Assembly: GCA_964602735.1 (NCBI GenBank) | Contig: CAZRRV010000002.1 | Location: 26,394 to 90,393, forward strand | From: CAZRRV01 sp964602735 | GTDB lineage: Bacteria > Bacillota > Clostridia > Oscillospirales > Acutalibacteraceae | Reading direction: 5' to 3' | Length of the DNA stretch: 64,000 bases | Part shown: one piece after another, positions 8,353 to 16,907 of the stretch | Layout of the letters: each line of letters opens with the position of its first letter | Numbering within the stretch: position 1 is the first letter of the stretch | Position numbers and translations under genes: made by a program | The notes under the pieces: model-generated | The model's input: the letters and a program-made list of their open reading frames with translations, nothing else | The model's database searches: none | What the model was told of the DNA's origin: nothing

Positions 8353-9735
8353 TTACGGGTTGAAAACCCGCGTATTAAACGACGCCGCGATAATGCGCCT
8401 CATTTTCGCGAGGGTAAGGGATTTATCGCGCGCCATAGCCTGCACGGCGATATTCCCGAGCGCCGTAGCCTCCACGGGCCCGGCGGTTACCGGCAACCCC
8501 GTATATTCCGCGGTAAGTTTATCCAGATATTCGTCAACGCTCCCGCCGCCGACAATGTTTATACCGGCAGGTACAATCCCCGTTACCGAGGCGATATTTT
8601 CAACCGTAACCCGGTACGAATCGGCAAGGGAACGGTAAACGCTGTTCAAAGTGTGACCGAGAGATTTATTCCCGCCGCCGCAAAGCGCCTGTACGGCCGA
8701 AAGCATATCGTCGGGGGCAAGCAGCGACGGATCGTTTACATCGATTTCGGAAAAGTCTTCTCCGCTCTCTTCCGCCATATACATAAGCTCATCATAACTG
8801 TACCGTTTATTCAGGCTTTTGCGTATTCCCTGGAACATCCACATTCCCGTGCAGTTTTTAAGGAAACGAAAGGTGCCGCCGTATCCTCCTTCGTTGGTGA
8901 AGCCGGCGTCTCGCGCGGACGGGCCCGTAACGGGGGAGAGAAGTTCGCTGCCTATCAGGCTCCAGGTTCCAGATGAAATATATACGCCGTTTTTCTTCGG
9001 CAGGGGGCACGCGGCGACCGCCGACGCGGTATCGTGGCTCGCGGCAAGTACAACTTCGCAGTCGAATCCGACTTCGCGCGCCACTTCGGGTTTCAGCGGG
9101 CCGGCATCGGTTCCCGGCTTTGACAGCGGAAGAAAAATTTTTTGCGGATAGCCGAGCGCGCCGATTATGTCGCTGTCGTATTCGCCGGTCGCAACCGAGA
9201 CGAGCGAACCAGTCGTGGCGTCGGTGTATTCGCAGAATATGTTACCCGTAAGGCGGTACACGATATAGTCGGGAATCGAAAGGAATGTTTCGGCCGAAGA
9301 CAGCAGGCCCGACTTTTTATCGCACATAAGCCGGTATACCGAATTAAACGTCAGGCGCTGAATCCCGGTATGCGCGTAAAGTTCGTTGAACGGAACGGTT
9401 TTTTCAACCTCGTCGACAACCCCGAGCGTATGGTTATCGCGGTAACAGTGGGGGTCGCAAAGCTTTTCGCCGTCGCTCCCGAGCAGAACATAATCGACAC
9501 CCCATGTATCGATCGCGACACTTTCCGGCGCAAAACCCAGCCGTTTACATTCCGCAAGCCCCGCCGTAACCTCGCGGCAAAGTCTGTCGATATCCCAGAA
9601 CAGTTCGCCGTCTTTTTCGTAGAATCCGTTCTCAAATCGATAAATTTCTTTTGTCGTAAGTTCTCCGCCGTTCAAAAAGCCGAGTATATGGCGCCCCGAC
9701 GAGGCGCCTATATCGACCGCCAAAAAAGTTTTCAC
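8353..9735 (-). CDS. rhaB: Rhamnulokinase
   Basis: FGGY-family sugar kinase phosphorylating L-rhamnulose. The 460-aa protein begins with the phosphate-1 motif AVDIGASSGR, has DTWGVDYVLLG, and the nucleotide-binding NIVGGGSVDEYLD region near the C-terminus. First gene of a minus-strand rhaB-rhaA-rhaD operon with its own promoter. No rhamnose regulator, mutarotase or dedicated rhamnose permease is adjacent; a rhamnosidase gene lies 16 kb away. Confidence 0.94.
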   Translation of the reverse strand: MKTFLAVDIGASSGRHILGFLNGGELTTKEIYRFENGFYEKDGELFWDIDRLCREVTAGLAECKRLGFAPESVAIDTWGVDYVLLGSDGEKLCDPHCYRDNHTLGVVDEVEKTVPFNELYAHTGIQRLTFNSVYRLMCDKKSGLLSSAETFLSIPDYIVYRLTGNIFCEYTDATTGSLVSVATGEYDSDIIGALGYPQKIFLPLSKPGTDAGPLKPEVAREVGFDCEVVLAASHDTASAVAACPLPKKNGVYISSGTWSLIGSELLSPVTGPSARDAGFTNEGGYGGTFRFLKNCTGMWMFQGIRKSLNKRYSYDELMYMAEESGEDFSEIDVNDPSLLAPDDMLSAVQALCGGGNKSLGHTLNSVYRSLADSYRVTVENIASVTGIVPAGINIVGGGSVDEYLDKLTAEYTGLPVTAGPVEATALGNIAVQAMARDKSLTLAKMRRIIAASFNTRVFNP

Positions 9736-9788
9736 CCTGATTCGCGCCTCTTTTCCGCGCCGTGTATCGGCAGATTTTTACGGGGATC

Positions 9789-9817
9789 ATTATAGCAGAC
9801 AAAATATGTCGCCGCAA
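9789..9817 (-). promoter_or_regulatory. Sigma-A promoter of rhaBAD
   Basis: Minus strand: -35 TTGCGG (9817-9812), 17-nt spacer, -10 TATAAT (9794-9789), about 55 bp upstream of rhaB. Confidence 0.65.
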
Positions 9818-9916
9818 CAAAAACATTCGCCAGGGGTTCCGGCGGCACGCGGGGGTCGCGTCGAAGCGGGCGGCGCGCGGAATGTTCTAAGCATCGCCGG
9901 ATTTTTCGGATAATAC

Positions 9917-9946
9917 GAAAAACCGGGGGCGCCGCCGTGTGCGGCG
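9917..9946 (-). terminator. Terminator after the mreB-like gene
   Basis: Minus-strand stem CGCCGC/GCGGCG (9941-9946 with 9930-9935) followed within a few bases by five T, immediately after the mreB-like stop codon. Confidence 0.6.
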
Positions 9947-9947
9947 T

Positions 9948-10967
9948 TTATTCAACCATAAGTTCCTGGATTGAACGGAACTGGTAGTCGCCGTTTTTCA
10001 ACAGATGCGGCCTTTTCAAGGCTATAAGCTCCCCGCGCACAACATCGTGGCTCGGATCTTCGGTTACGATTACGGGTACGCCGAGCGCTTCGCCTATGTG
10101 TTTGTCAAGTCCGAAAAGTTGCGCCCCGCCGCCGGTAAGCAGTATGCCGCGATCCATAATATCGGCGACAAGATCGGGCTTTGTGGTTTCAATAACATTA
10201 TGAATTGCTTTGCATATATCTTCGATACTGCCGTTTATCGCTTCGCGGACCTGCTCGGAGGTGATCTCGAACACCGCCGGGATGCCGGTTACGGCGTCGC
10301 GCCCTTTCGCGCTCATCGTCAGGTCGACCGGCCGCTCCGTGGCGCAGCCTATTTCCTCCTTAATGCGCGAGGCGGTCTGCTGCCCTATAAGTATATTGTA
10401 TTCCCGGCGAACATATTTTATTATATCGTCGTCAAAACTTAACGACGCCGTGTGAGTCCCCCCGCACTGTACTATGCCGCCCATCGATATCGCGGCGATG
10501 TCGGTAACGCCGGCTCCGATATCGACAACCATGTTTCCGTCGGGTTTCGTGAAATCGATTCCCAAAGCGAGCGCGGCGGCAATCGGCGATTCGATTGCGC
10601 AAACATCGCGCCCGCCGGCATATCCCGCAACATCCGCGACGCTGCGGTGCTGTACCGGTGTGACGCCTATGGGTACCGAAATCATAACCCGCGGTTTGAT
10701 AATCCTTTTGCCGAATGCCCGCTGCATATATTCGCGGAGCATCTGTTCCGCTATATCATAATCGGCTATAACTCCGTTTTCAATGGGGAATACGGTTGTT
10801 ACGCTTTCGGGTGTCCGTCCCACCATCGACATCGCGCGGTCGCCGTAGCATATCGGCTCCCAGGTGTCGGTTTCTACCGCCGCGACACTCGGCTGTTCCA
10901 ACAGTATTTTCCCTTTTGCGAACAGTGTCGTTTTCGATGTTCCGAAATCTATTCCTATATCCGCCAA
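9948..10967 (-). CDS. mreB: Rod-shape-determining actin homologue, MreB/Mbl family
   Basis: Bacterial actin that forms membrane-associated filaments guiding lateral wall synthesis. The phosphate-1 motif DIGIDFGTSKTTLF is at the N-terminus, the VVDIGAGVTDIA phosphate-2 loop is near the middle, and ILLTGGGAQLFGLD is near the C-terminus. I chose the TTG at 10967 because homology begins there (LADIGIDFG) and a GAG-type RBS lies just upstream. An ATG at 11021 would add 18 unrelated residues and overlap comF. No mreC, mreD or minCD is adjacent, so this may be an Mbl/MreBH-like paralogue. Confidence 0.88.
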   Translation of the reverse strand: MADIGIDFGTSKTTLFAKGKILLEQPSVAAVETDTWEPICYGDRAMSMVGRTPESVTTVFPIENGVIADYDIAEQMLREYMQRAFGKRIIKPRVMISVPIGVTPVQHRSVADVAGYAGGRDVCAIESPIAAALALGIDFTKPDGNMVVDIGAGVTDIAAISMGGIVQCGGTHTASLSFDDDIIKYVRREYNILIGQQTASRIKEEIGCATERPVDLTMSAKGRDAVTGIPAVFEITSEQVREAINGSIEDICKAIHNVIETTKPDLVADIMDRGILLTGGGAQLFGLDKHIGEALGVPVIVTEDPSHDVVRGELIALKRPHLLKNGDYQFRSIQELMVE

Positions 10968-10984
10968 AATATCACTCTTTTCAT

Positions 10985-11683
10985 TCAGCCGCGCCGCTCC
11001 GTAAGTAATGCGGCGGTGCAATAAACTTCTTTGGCTCCGTGAATAAGCAGTTGCCGCGCACAGGCGTTCAATGTGGCCGCAGTGGTACGAATATCGTCAA
11101 CCAGCAGAACCGTTTTGCCGGTAATGTCTTTTTTACAACCGTATATGTCTTTCACGTTGCCGATGCGTTCGAGGTAATTTAACGTGTGCTGGGAGGGAGC
11201 GGCCGCGTCGGATTTGAACAGAATCCGTTCGCGGTATTCTATGTTCAGTTCATCCGCCACAACTTTCGCGAGCTCGCTCGCGTGATTGTATTCCGCACCG
11301 CGTCTGCGCCGCCGGCTCATCGGCACCGCGGTAACAAAATCGGGTTTTACATCCGGGAACAGCGCGGCGAAACGCCGTGCCATCTCGGTGCCGAAGAACC
11401 GGGCGTTTTCTCTGGCTCCGTTCATTTTAAGCGCGTAAACGCCGGCTTTTGCAGGCCCTTCATTGTAAAACGGCACCGCAATTCCCGAAAATATAGCCGG
11501 GATACGCGCACATTCGCATTTTTCGAGAGTCTGGCCGCATTTTTTGCAACAGTTCAGCGGTATAACCGGCAAATTCGAGCGGCAGTTTTCGCAAATCAGA
11601 TCCCGGTTTGCGACGAGGTCGCCGCAACAGCAGCATCGGGGCGGGAAAAATATACCGGAGAGAAACGAAAGCCTGCTTTTCAT
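10985..11683 (-). CDS. comF: ComF family phosphoribosyltransferase-like protein
   Basis: The 232-aa protein has an N-terminal zinc-finger-like region (CCCCGDLV, CENC, CCKKC) and a C-terminal PRTase domain with the PRPP loop VLLVDDIRTTAAT. ComF acts in DNA uptake in competent bacteria; homologues in non-competent species are of unclear role. The ATG at 11683 follows a GGCGGGG ribosome site and begins with a hydrophobic MKSRLSFLSG. The open frame extends upstream but without family-like sequence. Confidence 0.88.
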   Translation of the reverse strand: MKSRLSFLSGIFFPPRCCCCGDLVANRDLICENCRSNLPVIPLNCCKKCGQTLEKCECARIPAIFSGIAVPFYNEGPAKAGVYALKMNGARENARFFGTEMARRFAALFPDVKPDFVTAVPMSRRRRRGAEYNHASELAKVVADELNIEYRERILFKSDAAAPSQHTLNYLERIGNVKDIYGCKKDITGKTVLLVDDIRTTAATLNACARQLLIHGAKEVYCTAALLTERRG

Positions 11684-11974
11684 AACACCCCGCCCGTTTA
11701 ATTGAAATTTACGCGAACCGGCCGAATATCGCGCCGGATCAATTTTGCGTATTCCGAAGCGCTTTTCGTAATTTTGATTATGATGTTGCGTATTGCCCGG
11801 CAAAGGGAATTGATTGCGCGCATACACAGGCTCGGGGTAAAATATTGCACGCCCGCGTTTCGCTTTGAGGGTTCAATTCACCGTGTAACGGGCGGCTGCG
11901 GTTTTCGCCGCGGGGTGATTACAAGAGGATCGTCATGCATTCGCCGTCCGCGAATTTGTCGGCGCAATATCCGA

Positions 11975-14164
11975 TTAAATCAGGTACCGCAGCGCCGTAT
12001 ATCTCGCGTTTTTACGGTCGTTTTTTATCATTTCCGCCATTATTTCTTCACTGCCCACAATAATCGCGCATTCTTTCGCCCGCGTTACCGCGGTATACAG
12101 AAGATTGCGGTATCGAAGTTTGGCGGGAGTTTTGCACAACGGTATTATAACGGCCGGAAATTCACATCCCTGGCTTTTATGAACCGTTATGGCGTAAGCG
12201 GGTTCAAGCCTGGTTATTTCATCATCTTCGTAAAGGGCGATTTTATCGGGAAAACGGACGGTTACCCTCCCGTTCGGCAGATCGATCCCGCATAAAATGC
12301 CGAGTTCTCCGTTGTATACCCCGTTGCCGCGTTCGCCGTCGTCATTCTCCCAGGCGATATTGTAATCGTTCTTCATCATCATAACTTTGTCGCCCAAGCG
12401 TAAAATACAGCCGTTCGCCTTTATGCTCGGGCGCGAAACATCGCCGTTAACCGCAGCCTGAACGGAGCCGTTCAGTTCCGCCGTGCCGTAGCCGGTTATC
12501 CGCGACGGGCATAAAATCTGAATATCGTTTTGCGGCAAATAATTATATGTCTGAGGAAGACGCCTGCAATAAAGATCTGTAACCAGCGGCACAACATCGT
12601 CGGGGTCGGCGGGTATAAAGAAAAAATCTCCGTTTTTTTCTTTGCAGACGGGCATTTCGCCCTCTATAATCCGGCGCGCGTTGGTAACAATCAGGCTTTG
12701 CTGCGCTTGGCGGAAAATTTCCGTTAATTGAACCGCGGGGAATTTATCGCAGGCGAGCAGGTCGGCTAAAACATTTCCGGCCGAAACACCGGGCAGCTGG
12801 TCTTTATCGCCTGTCATAATCAGCTTGCCGTACAGCGGAATAGCTTTAAGCAGCGCCGCGAAAAGTTTGACATCCACCATCGACATTTCGTCGATTATAA
12901 GTACATCGCAGTCGAGCGGGCGGGTTTCGTTCCTCCCGTAATAAGGTTCCCCGTCGTCGCCGGTTAAGCTTACCTCGAGCAGGCGGTGAATGGTTTGCGC
13001 GCTTTTTCCGCAAAGATCCTGCATCCTTTTCGCGGCTCGGCCGGTCGGCGCTGCAAGCTGAACCGACAGTCCGCGGTTTTCCAGTATCCTTATAATGGCG
13101 TTTACGGTTGTGGTTTTGCCGGTACCCGGCCCGCCCGTAAGTATAAATATGCCGTTCGCGGCCGCGAGCTTTATTGCCTCTTTTTGGCGGGGGGCGTACG
13201 TTATGTTCTGTTCGTCTTCGATTATTTTTATTTCCGCGTCAATCGAATCCGCGGGTTCCGGCGGAGTGCGCAAAAAAAGCGCCAGCCGTTCCGCTATCAT
13301 CCGTTCGCATTCGTAATATTCGGAAAGCGCGTATGATTCTCCGCCGGCGCTTACGGTTTTTACGACTGTTTTTTCCGATATCAGCAACCGCACCGCGTCG
13401 TCGACCGTATCGTGACCCGTGTTAAGAAGTTTTTCCGCCGTTTGATAAAGTTTTTCCGCCGGCAGGCAGGTGTGCCCGTTCGCGAGATTATGCCGCAGAA
13501 TGTATTCAATTCCGCTTTTGGCGCGTTCTGTGTGCGGAACGCCGTCACTGATTTTTTCCGCTATAAGGTCGACTTTTTCGAAAGGCATGCCTATATCGCC
13601 CGAGCACAGCAGATAAGGATTCGCTTTCAGCTTTTCGGCGGCGTTTTCGCCGAGCGCCGAATAGACCTTAAACCCGGTCGCCGAATCGATCCCGAAAGCG
13701 GCGAGATACAGCAATACTCCGCTGACCGATTTTTTTTTCGTAAATTCATTGTGAAATGCCGCGGCTTTTTCGGCCGTAATGCTCTTGATTTCGCACAGCC
13801 GACCGGGTTCGTTCTCTATTATATGAAGAGTTTCCGCCCCGAACCGCCGTACAAGCTTGCGGGCGGTGGCGGGACCTATGCCCTTAACTGCGCCTCCCGC
13901 AAGGTACCTTTCGATGGCGACGGCGGTCTGCGGCTCCGTCTTTACGTGGTTTTCAACTCTAAGCTGCCTTCCGTATTTTGCGTGCTCCGTATATTTTCCC
14001 GTAAACGCAACGCTCTCGCCCGGTTCGATATCCGCCATTTCTCCGATGGCGGAAATCCGTCGGCCGTCGGATTGAATCAAAGCGACAGTAAACCCGTTTG
14101 CCTCGTTTTTATATGTTATTTTTTCAACGATTCCGCATACTGTCTCAAGCCCGGCTTTTTCCAC
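11975..14164 (-). CDS. recD2: RecD2-type DNA helicase
   Basis: SF1B 5'-3' helicase of the RecBC-independent RecD2 group, involved in DNA repair and replication-fork maintenance. The 729-aa protein has the long N-terminal region with helix-hairpin-helix-like repeats (KGIGPATARKL around 94-104), the Walker A GGPGTGKTT (344-352), DVLIIDEMSMVD (motif II) and the C-terminal UvrD-like ITVHKSQGCEF motif. The length matches the RecD2 family. It has its own start 39 bp after cdaR ends. Confidence 0.94.
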   Translation of the reverse strand: MEKAGLETVCGIVEKITYKNEANGFTVALIQSDGRRISAIGEMADIEPGESVAFTGKYTEHAKYGRQLRVENHVKTEPQTAVAIERYLAGGAVKGIGPATARKLVRRFGAETLHIIENEPGRLCEIKSITAEKAAAFHNEFTKKKSVSGVLLYLAAFGIDSATGFKVYSALGENAAEKLKANPYLLCSGDIGMPFEKVDLIAEKISDGVPHTERAKSGIEYILRHNLANGHTCLPAEKLYQTAEKLLNTGHDTVDDAVRLLISEKTVVKTVSAGGESYALSEYYECERMIAERLALFLRTPPEPADSIDAEIKIIEDEQNITYAPRQKEAIKLAAANGIFILTGGPGTGKTTTVNAIIRILENRGLSVQLAAPTGRAAKRMQDLCGKSAQTIHRLLEVSLTGDDGEPYYGRNETRPLDCDVLIIDEMSMVDVKLFAALLKAIPLYGKLIMTGDKDQLPGVSAGNVLADLLACDKFPAVQLTEIFRQAQQSLIVTNARRIIEGEMPVCKEKNGDFFFIPADPDDVVPLVTDLYCRRLPQTYNYLPQNDIQILCPSRITGYGTAELNGSVQAAVNGDVSRPSIKANGCILRLGDKVMMMKNDYNIAWENDDGERGNGVYNGELGILCGIDLPNGRVTVRFPDKIALYEDDEITRLEPAYAITVHKSQGCEFPAVIIPLCKTPAKLRYRNLLYTAVTRAKECAIIVGSEEIMAEMIKNDRKNARYTALRYLI

Positions 14165-14203
14165 CGTTTTACCGCCTTTTCAGGAATTTTCCGAACGCGC
14201 CGG

Positions 14204-15475
14204 TTATTGCAGTACGATAACGGTGGTGTATGTTCCCACCTGCCAGATCTGATTTGATGACGCGGCTTTTATCGTTACCGTTACCGTGTATTGCCCCGCG
14301 GACTTGCCGGATAAATCAACCTCGGCGTACAGCTGACCGTTTGTAAGCCTCCTCACCACGGCGGAAGACCCCATGATTTTAACATTGCGGATACTGCCCA
14401 TACTTGCCACTTTTACGCCTTTTTCGAGCGAGAGAGCGCGGCATTCCGACACCGTGAAAACACGCATACGGTATCCGGCGAGATTTATTTTTACGGTAAC
14501 GGTTTCAATATTGCTGTTCACCGATTTGATGCCGTTGGGAAGAGCCGGAGCGACAGTGAAGGATGTTTTTTCCGTTGATATATCGAAGAAATCGATTGGC
14601 ACAAGTTTAATATCGGTAAGCTGGTCTACCGTTTCCGGCGGGCCTTTTATCTCTATTTCATTTTCGCTTAGGGTATACGGCAGGGGTTTTCCGCCGAACC
14701 CTGCCGGCATATTGTTGAATACGGGGGTGATTTTAACCCATTTCTGCCTGTATATGGGAACCGAAATTTTAACTTTTTTTGTTTCGAGAGTGAACAGTTT
14801 ATCGTCGATCTTGTTGCCGTCCGCATCGACTAACACAATATCGGCATCGTAACTTGCCGTTTCGGAAAGTGTTTCGTTTACATCCGCGACTGCCTGTACG
14901 GCGGCGATTTTTTCGATATAGCTTGCGGGGCCGCGCACGGTAAGCGTGGCGTCTTCGCTGTTGGTAACAACCGGAGTGTCTACGATAAGCCCTTCAACGG
15001 CGGCGGCTCCGTTTGCGATAGCCTGAACCGCGAATTCTGTTTCGTTGATATAGTCGAAAGTAAGCGACATTTTATTCGGTATAACCGATATTATATTGTA
15101 CTCGGATTTGCCGCCGACTTTGTTCGCGACAAGCGGAATTTCGTAGGTGCCGGCGGCGTTTACCTCCGACAGGTTCGCGGAAACCGAGAGATCGTTGGCG
15201 CTTAAACCGCTTACGATATAAGTGGGGCCCGAAACCAGAACGCTTACCGTGGTATCGGTGTCGCCTATGACATCGAGTCCCAGCTCTTCCACCATTGTAT
15301 TGCTCGTGACGATCGAAACGGCTATGCCGGAGAGGGTAACGTCCCGCTGCGGATTTTGGCTCAGCGTTATAACCAGCCAGAACACCACCGCGAAGACTAT
15401 CGAAAACGGAACGGTAAATTTACGGTTTTTGAACAGCCTGTTCAAAAAGCCTTTTTGTATCGGCTTTGCGCTCAA
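14204..15475 (-). CDS. cdaR: YbbR-domain protein CdaR, regulator of CdaA
   Basis: One N-terminal membrane helix (about residues 20-40, with FSIVFAVVFWLVITLS) followed by an extracytoplasmic part of several YbbR repeats. CdaR partners with and modulates the diadenylate cyclase CdaA. The 423-aa protein follows cdaA by 56 bp on the same strand, the usual Firmicutes order, but no glmM follows; recD2 takes its place. Confidence 0.9.
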   Translation of the reverse strand: MSAKPIQKGFLNRLFKNRKFTVPFSIVFAVVFWLVITLSQNPQRDVTLSGIAVSIVTSNTMVEELGLDVIGDTDTTVSVLVSGPTYIVSGLSANDLSVSANLSEVNAAGTYEIPLVANKVGGKSEYNIISVIPNKMSLTFDYINETEFAVQAIANGAAAVEGLIVDTPVVTNSEDATLTVRGPASYIEKIAAVQAVADVNETLSETASYDADIVLVDADGNKIDDKLFTLETKKVKISVPIYRQKWVKITPVFNNMPAGFGGKPLPYTLSENEIEIKGPPETVDQLTDIKLVPIDFFDISTEKTSFTVAPALPNGIKSVNSNIETVTVKINLAGYRMRVFTVSECRALSLEKGVKVASMGSIRNVKIMGSSAVVRRLTNGQLYAEVDLSGKSAGQYTVTVTIKAASSNQIWQVGTYTTVIVLQ

Positions 15476-15531
15476 ATTTTACCCCTCCGTTCATTTATTT
15501 CATTTATTATGTGTGTCGCGCCGGCGCGGTT

Positions 15532-16437
15532 TTACTCCTCTTTCGGCTTCCTCTTTTCGCGTAAACGCGTGATGAATCCTCTGAATTTAGAGATGATCCC
15601 GGTGTTTTTGGTCTCTTCCTGTTCGTACAGCAGCGCTTTAAGCGCTCCGCGCAGGGTCGTTCCGTTGAAGTCGCGCGTAAGCGTGCCGCCTTCCGCGATC
15701 GAAATGGTGCCCGTTTCTTCGCTTACAACCAAAACCACGGCGTCGCTGTTTTCGCTCATCCCTACCGCCGCGCGGTGCCGCGTGCCCAGCTGTTCGCTTA
15801 AATCTTCGCGCGCCGTAAGAGGCAGAATGCAACCGGCCGCGTAAATGCGGTTGCCGCGTATAATCATCGCCCCGTCGTGCAGCGGAGAATTCGGGAAGAA
15901 TATATTCCCTATCAGCGGAGTCGCCACTTCCGCGTTTACAACGGTTCCGGTATCGATAATTTCTCCGAGCGGCGTATTTCGCTCGAAAACTATAAGCGCG
16001 CCTATTTTGCGCTCCTGCATATTTACGGCGGCGGCGCTTACCCGGTTGATGCACTCGTCGATCTCCTCGGCGTTGCTGCCGGAACGGTCAAACAAACCGA
16101 GGTTGCTCCGACCCATCCGTTCGAGGGCGCGGCGCAGTTCGGGCTGGAAAATAATCGCTATGGCGATAATGGCGTAATCGAAGATTTTGGCCATAAGCCA
16201 TTTAACGCTTACCATGTTCCACCAGGTGGCTATCACCCAGAAGAAAGCCAGAATTATAATGCCTTTAATAAGGGGTTTCGCGCGGGTCTCACGGAAAAAT
16301 TCCAAAGCTTTATATACAACGAAGGCGAGAATCGCAATGTCTAAAATATCGGCGAAACGGATGCCGGCAAACGCGGAAAATATCACGCTGAAAAACACCG
16401 AGATCCGCTCGCCGAGAGTTTGGAAAAACGCCGCCAT
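15532..16437 (-). CDS. cdaA: Diadenylate cyclase CdaA
   Basis: Makes c-di-AMP from two ATP. Three N-terminal hydrophobic segments (within about residues 1-95) are followed by the DAC domain with its two signature motifs, DGA (188-190) and RHR (220-222). I prefer the ATG at 16437 because of a GGAGG-type RBS directly upstream; an in-frame ATG at 16479 lacks one. Length 301 aa. c-di-AMP controls potassium and osmolyte balance and wall homeostasis in Firmicutes. Confidence 0.93.
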   Translation of the reverse strand: MAAFFQTLGERISVFFSVIFSAFAGIRFADILDIAILAFVVYKALEFFRETRAKPLIKGIIILAFFWVIATWWNMVSVKWLMAKIFDYAIIAIAIIFQPELRRALERMGRSNLGLFDRSGSNAEEIDECINRVSAAAVNMQERKIGALIVFERNTPLGEIIDTGTVVNAEVATPLIGNIFFPNSPLHDGAMIIRGNRIYAAGCILPLTAREDLSEQLGTRHRAAVGMSENSDAVVLVVSEETGTISIAEGGTLTRDFNGTTLRGALKALLYEQEETKNTGIISKFRGFITRLREKRKPKEE

Positions 16438-16483
16438 CTTTTCGCCTCCGTTCCGTATACCCGTATCTTTTCCATACACTGTT

Positions 16484-16511
16484 ATTTTATCATATTTTAA
16501 CGGTAATGCAA
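16484..16511 (-). promoter_or_regulatory. Probable promoter of cdaA-cdaR
   Basis: Minus strand: -35 TTGCAT (16511-16506), 16-nt spacer, -10 TAAAAT (16489-16484), upstream of cdaA. Confidence 0.5.
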
Positions 16512-16563
16512 CAAAAACCGTCGATTTTTTTAAGGAAAGTTCATTTTATAATTGTTTGTGGCG

Positions 16564-16678
16564 GGGGAAGGGATTCGATTCGGCCCGCCGCGGACGGGTT
16601 TTTATATAAATCCGTCAACTTCAGTAAACTCAAAGAAATCGGCGAACAACCCGCAGGGGCGGAACGAATCCCTTCCCC
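16564..16678. repeat. Inverted repeat with 14-bp perfect arms
   Basis: Arms GGGGAAGGGATTCG (16564-16577) and its complement (16665-16678) bound 87 bp with further internal self-complementarity (GACGG/CCGTC around an AT-rich core). It lies between the cdaA promoter and the G-tract promoter. It could be a small palindromic element or a transcriptional insulator; nothing coding is seen in it. Confidence 0.5.
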
Positions 16679-16732
16679 TCGTCGCGAACAATTATGAGGT
16701 GAACCGAATTTTGTTTATTTATGAAAAAATTG

Positions 16733-16763
16733 TTGACATAGGGGGGGGGGGGGGTGATATAAT
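16733..16763 (+). promoter_or_regulatory. G-tract promoter, probably phase-variable (operon 16.9-25.7 kb)
   Basis: -35 TTGACA (16733-16738) and -10 TATAAT (16758-16763) match consensus perfectly. The 19-nt spacer is TA, then 14 consecutive G (16741-16754), then TGA. An A-rich stretch precedes the -35 box. Homopolymer G runs in spacers are a known cause of slippage-driven promoter switching (Neisseria porA, Bordetella fim by analogy). Two G fewer would give the optimal 17-nt spacer. Start codon of the first gene is at 16908. Confidence 0.75.
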
Positions 16764-16907
16764 GTACAAGCGAAAGGAATTTTCGGTGCTTTCCTTGTGT
16801 AAAAAATAAAAAATCAGGAAAAAATGCAGGACTGTGAAAGCTTCCCGCCGGAAAAACGGACTTTGTATCGTACTGCCGCGTGCGGTAAAAAAAGAAAGGA
16901 AAGGCGT

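Noticed and set aside
16561..16680. tRNA-like ends (GGGATTCGATTC and CGAATCCC segments) suggesting a tRNA gene
   Set aside because: The segments are the two arms of one palindrome; no D-arm, anticodon arm or CCA-proximal pairing of proper spacing can be drawn.
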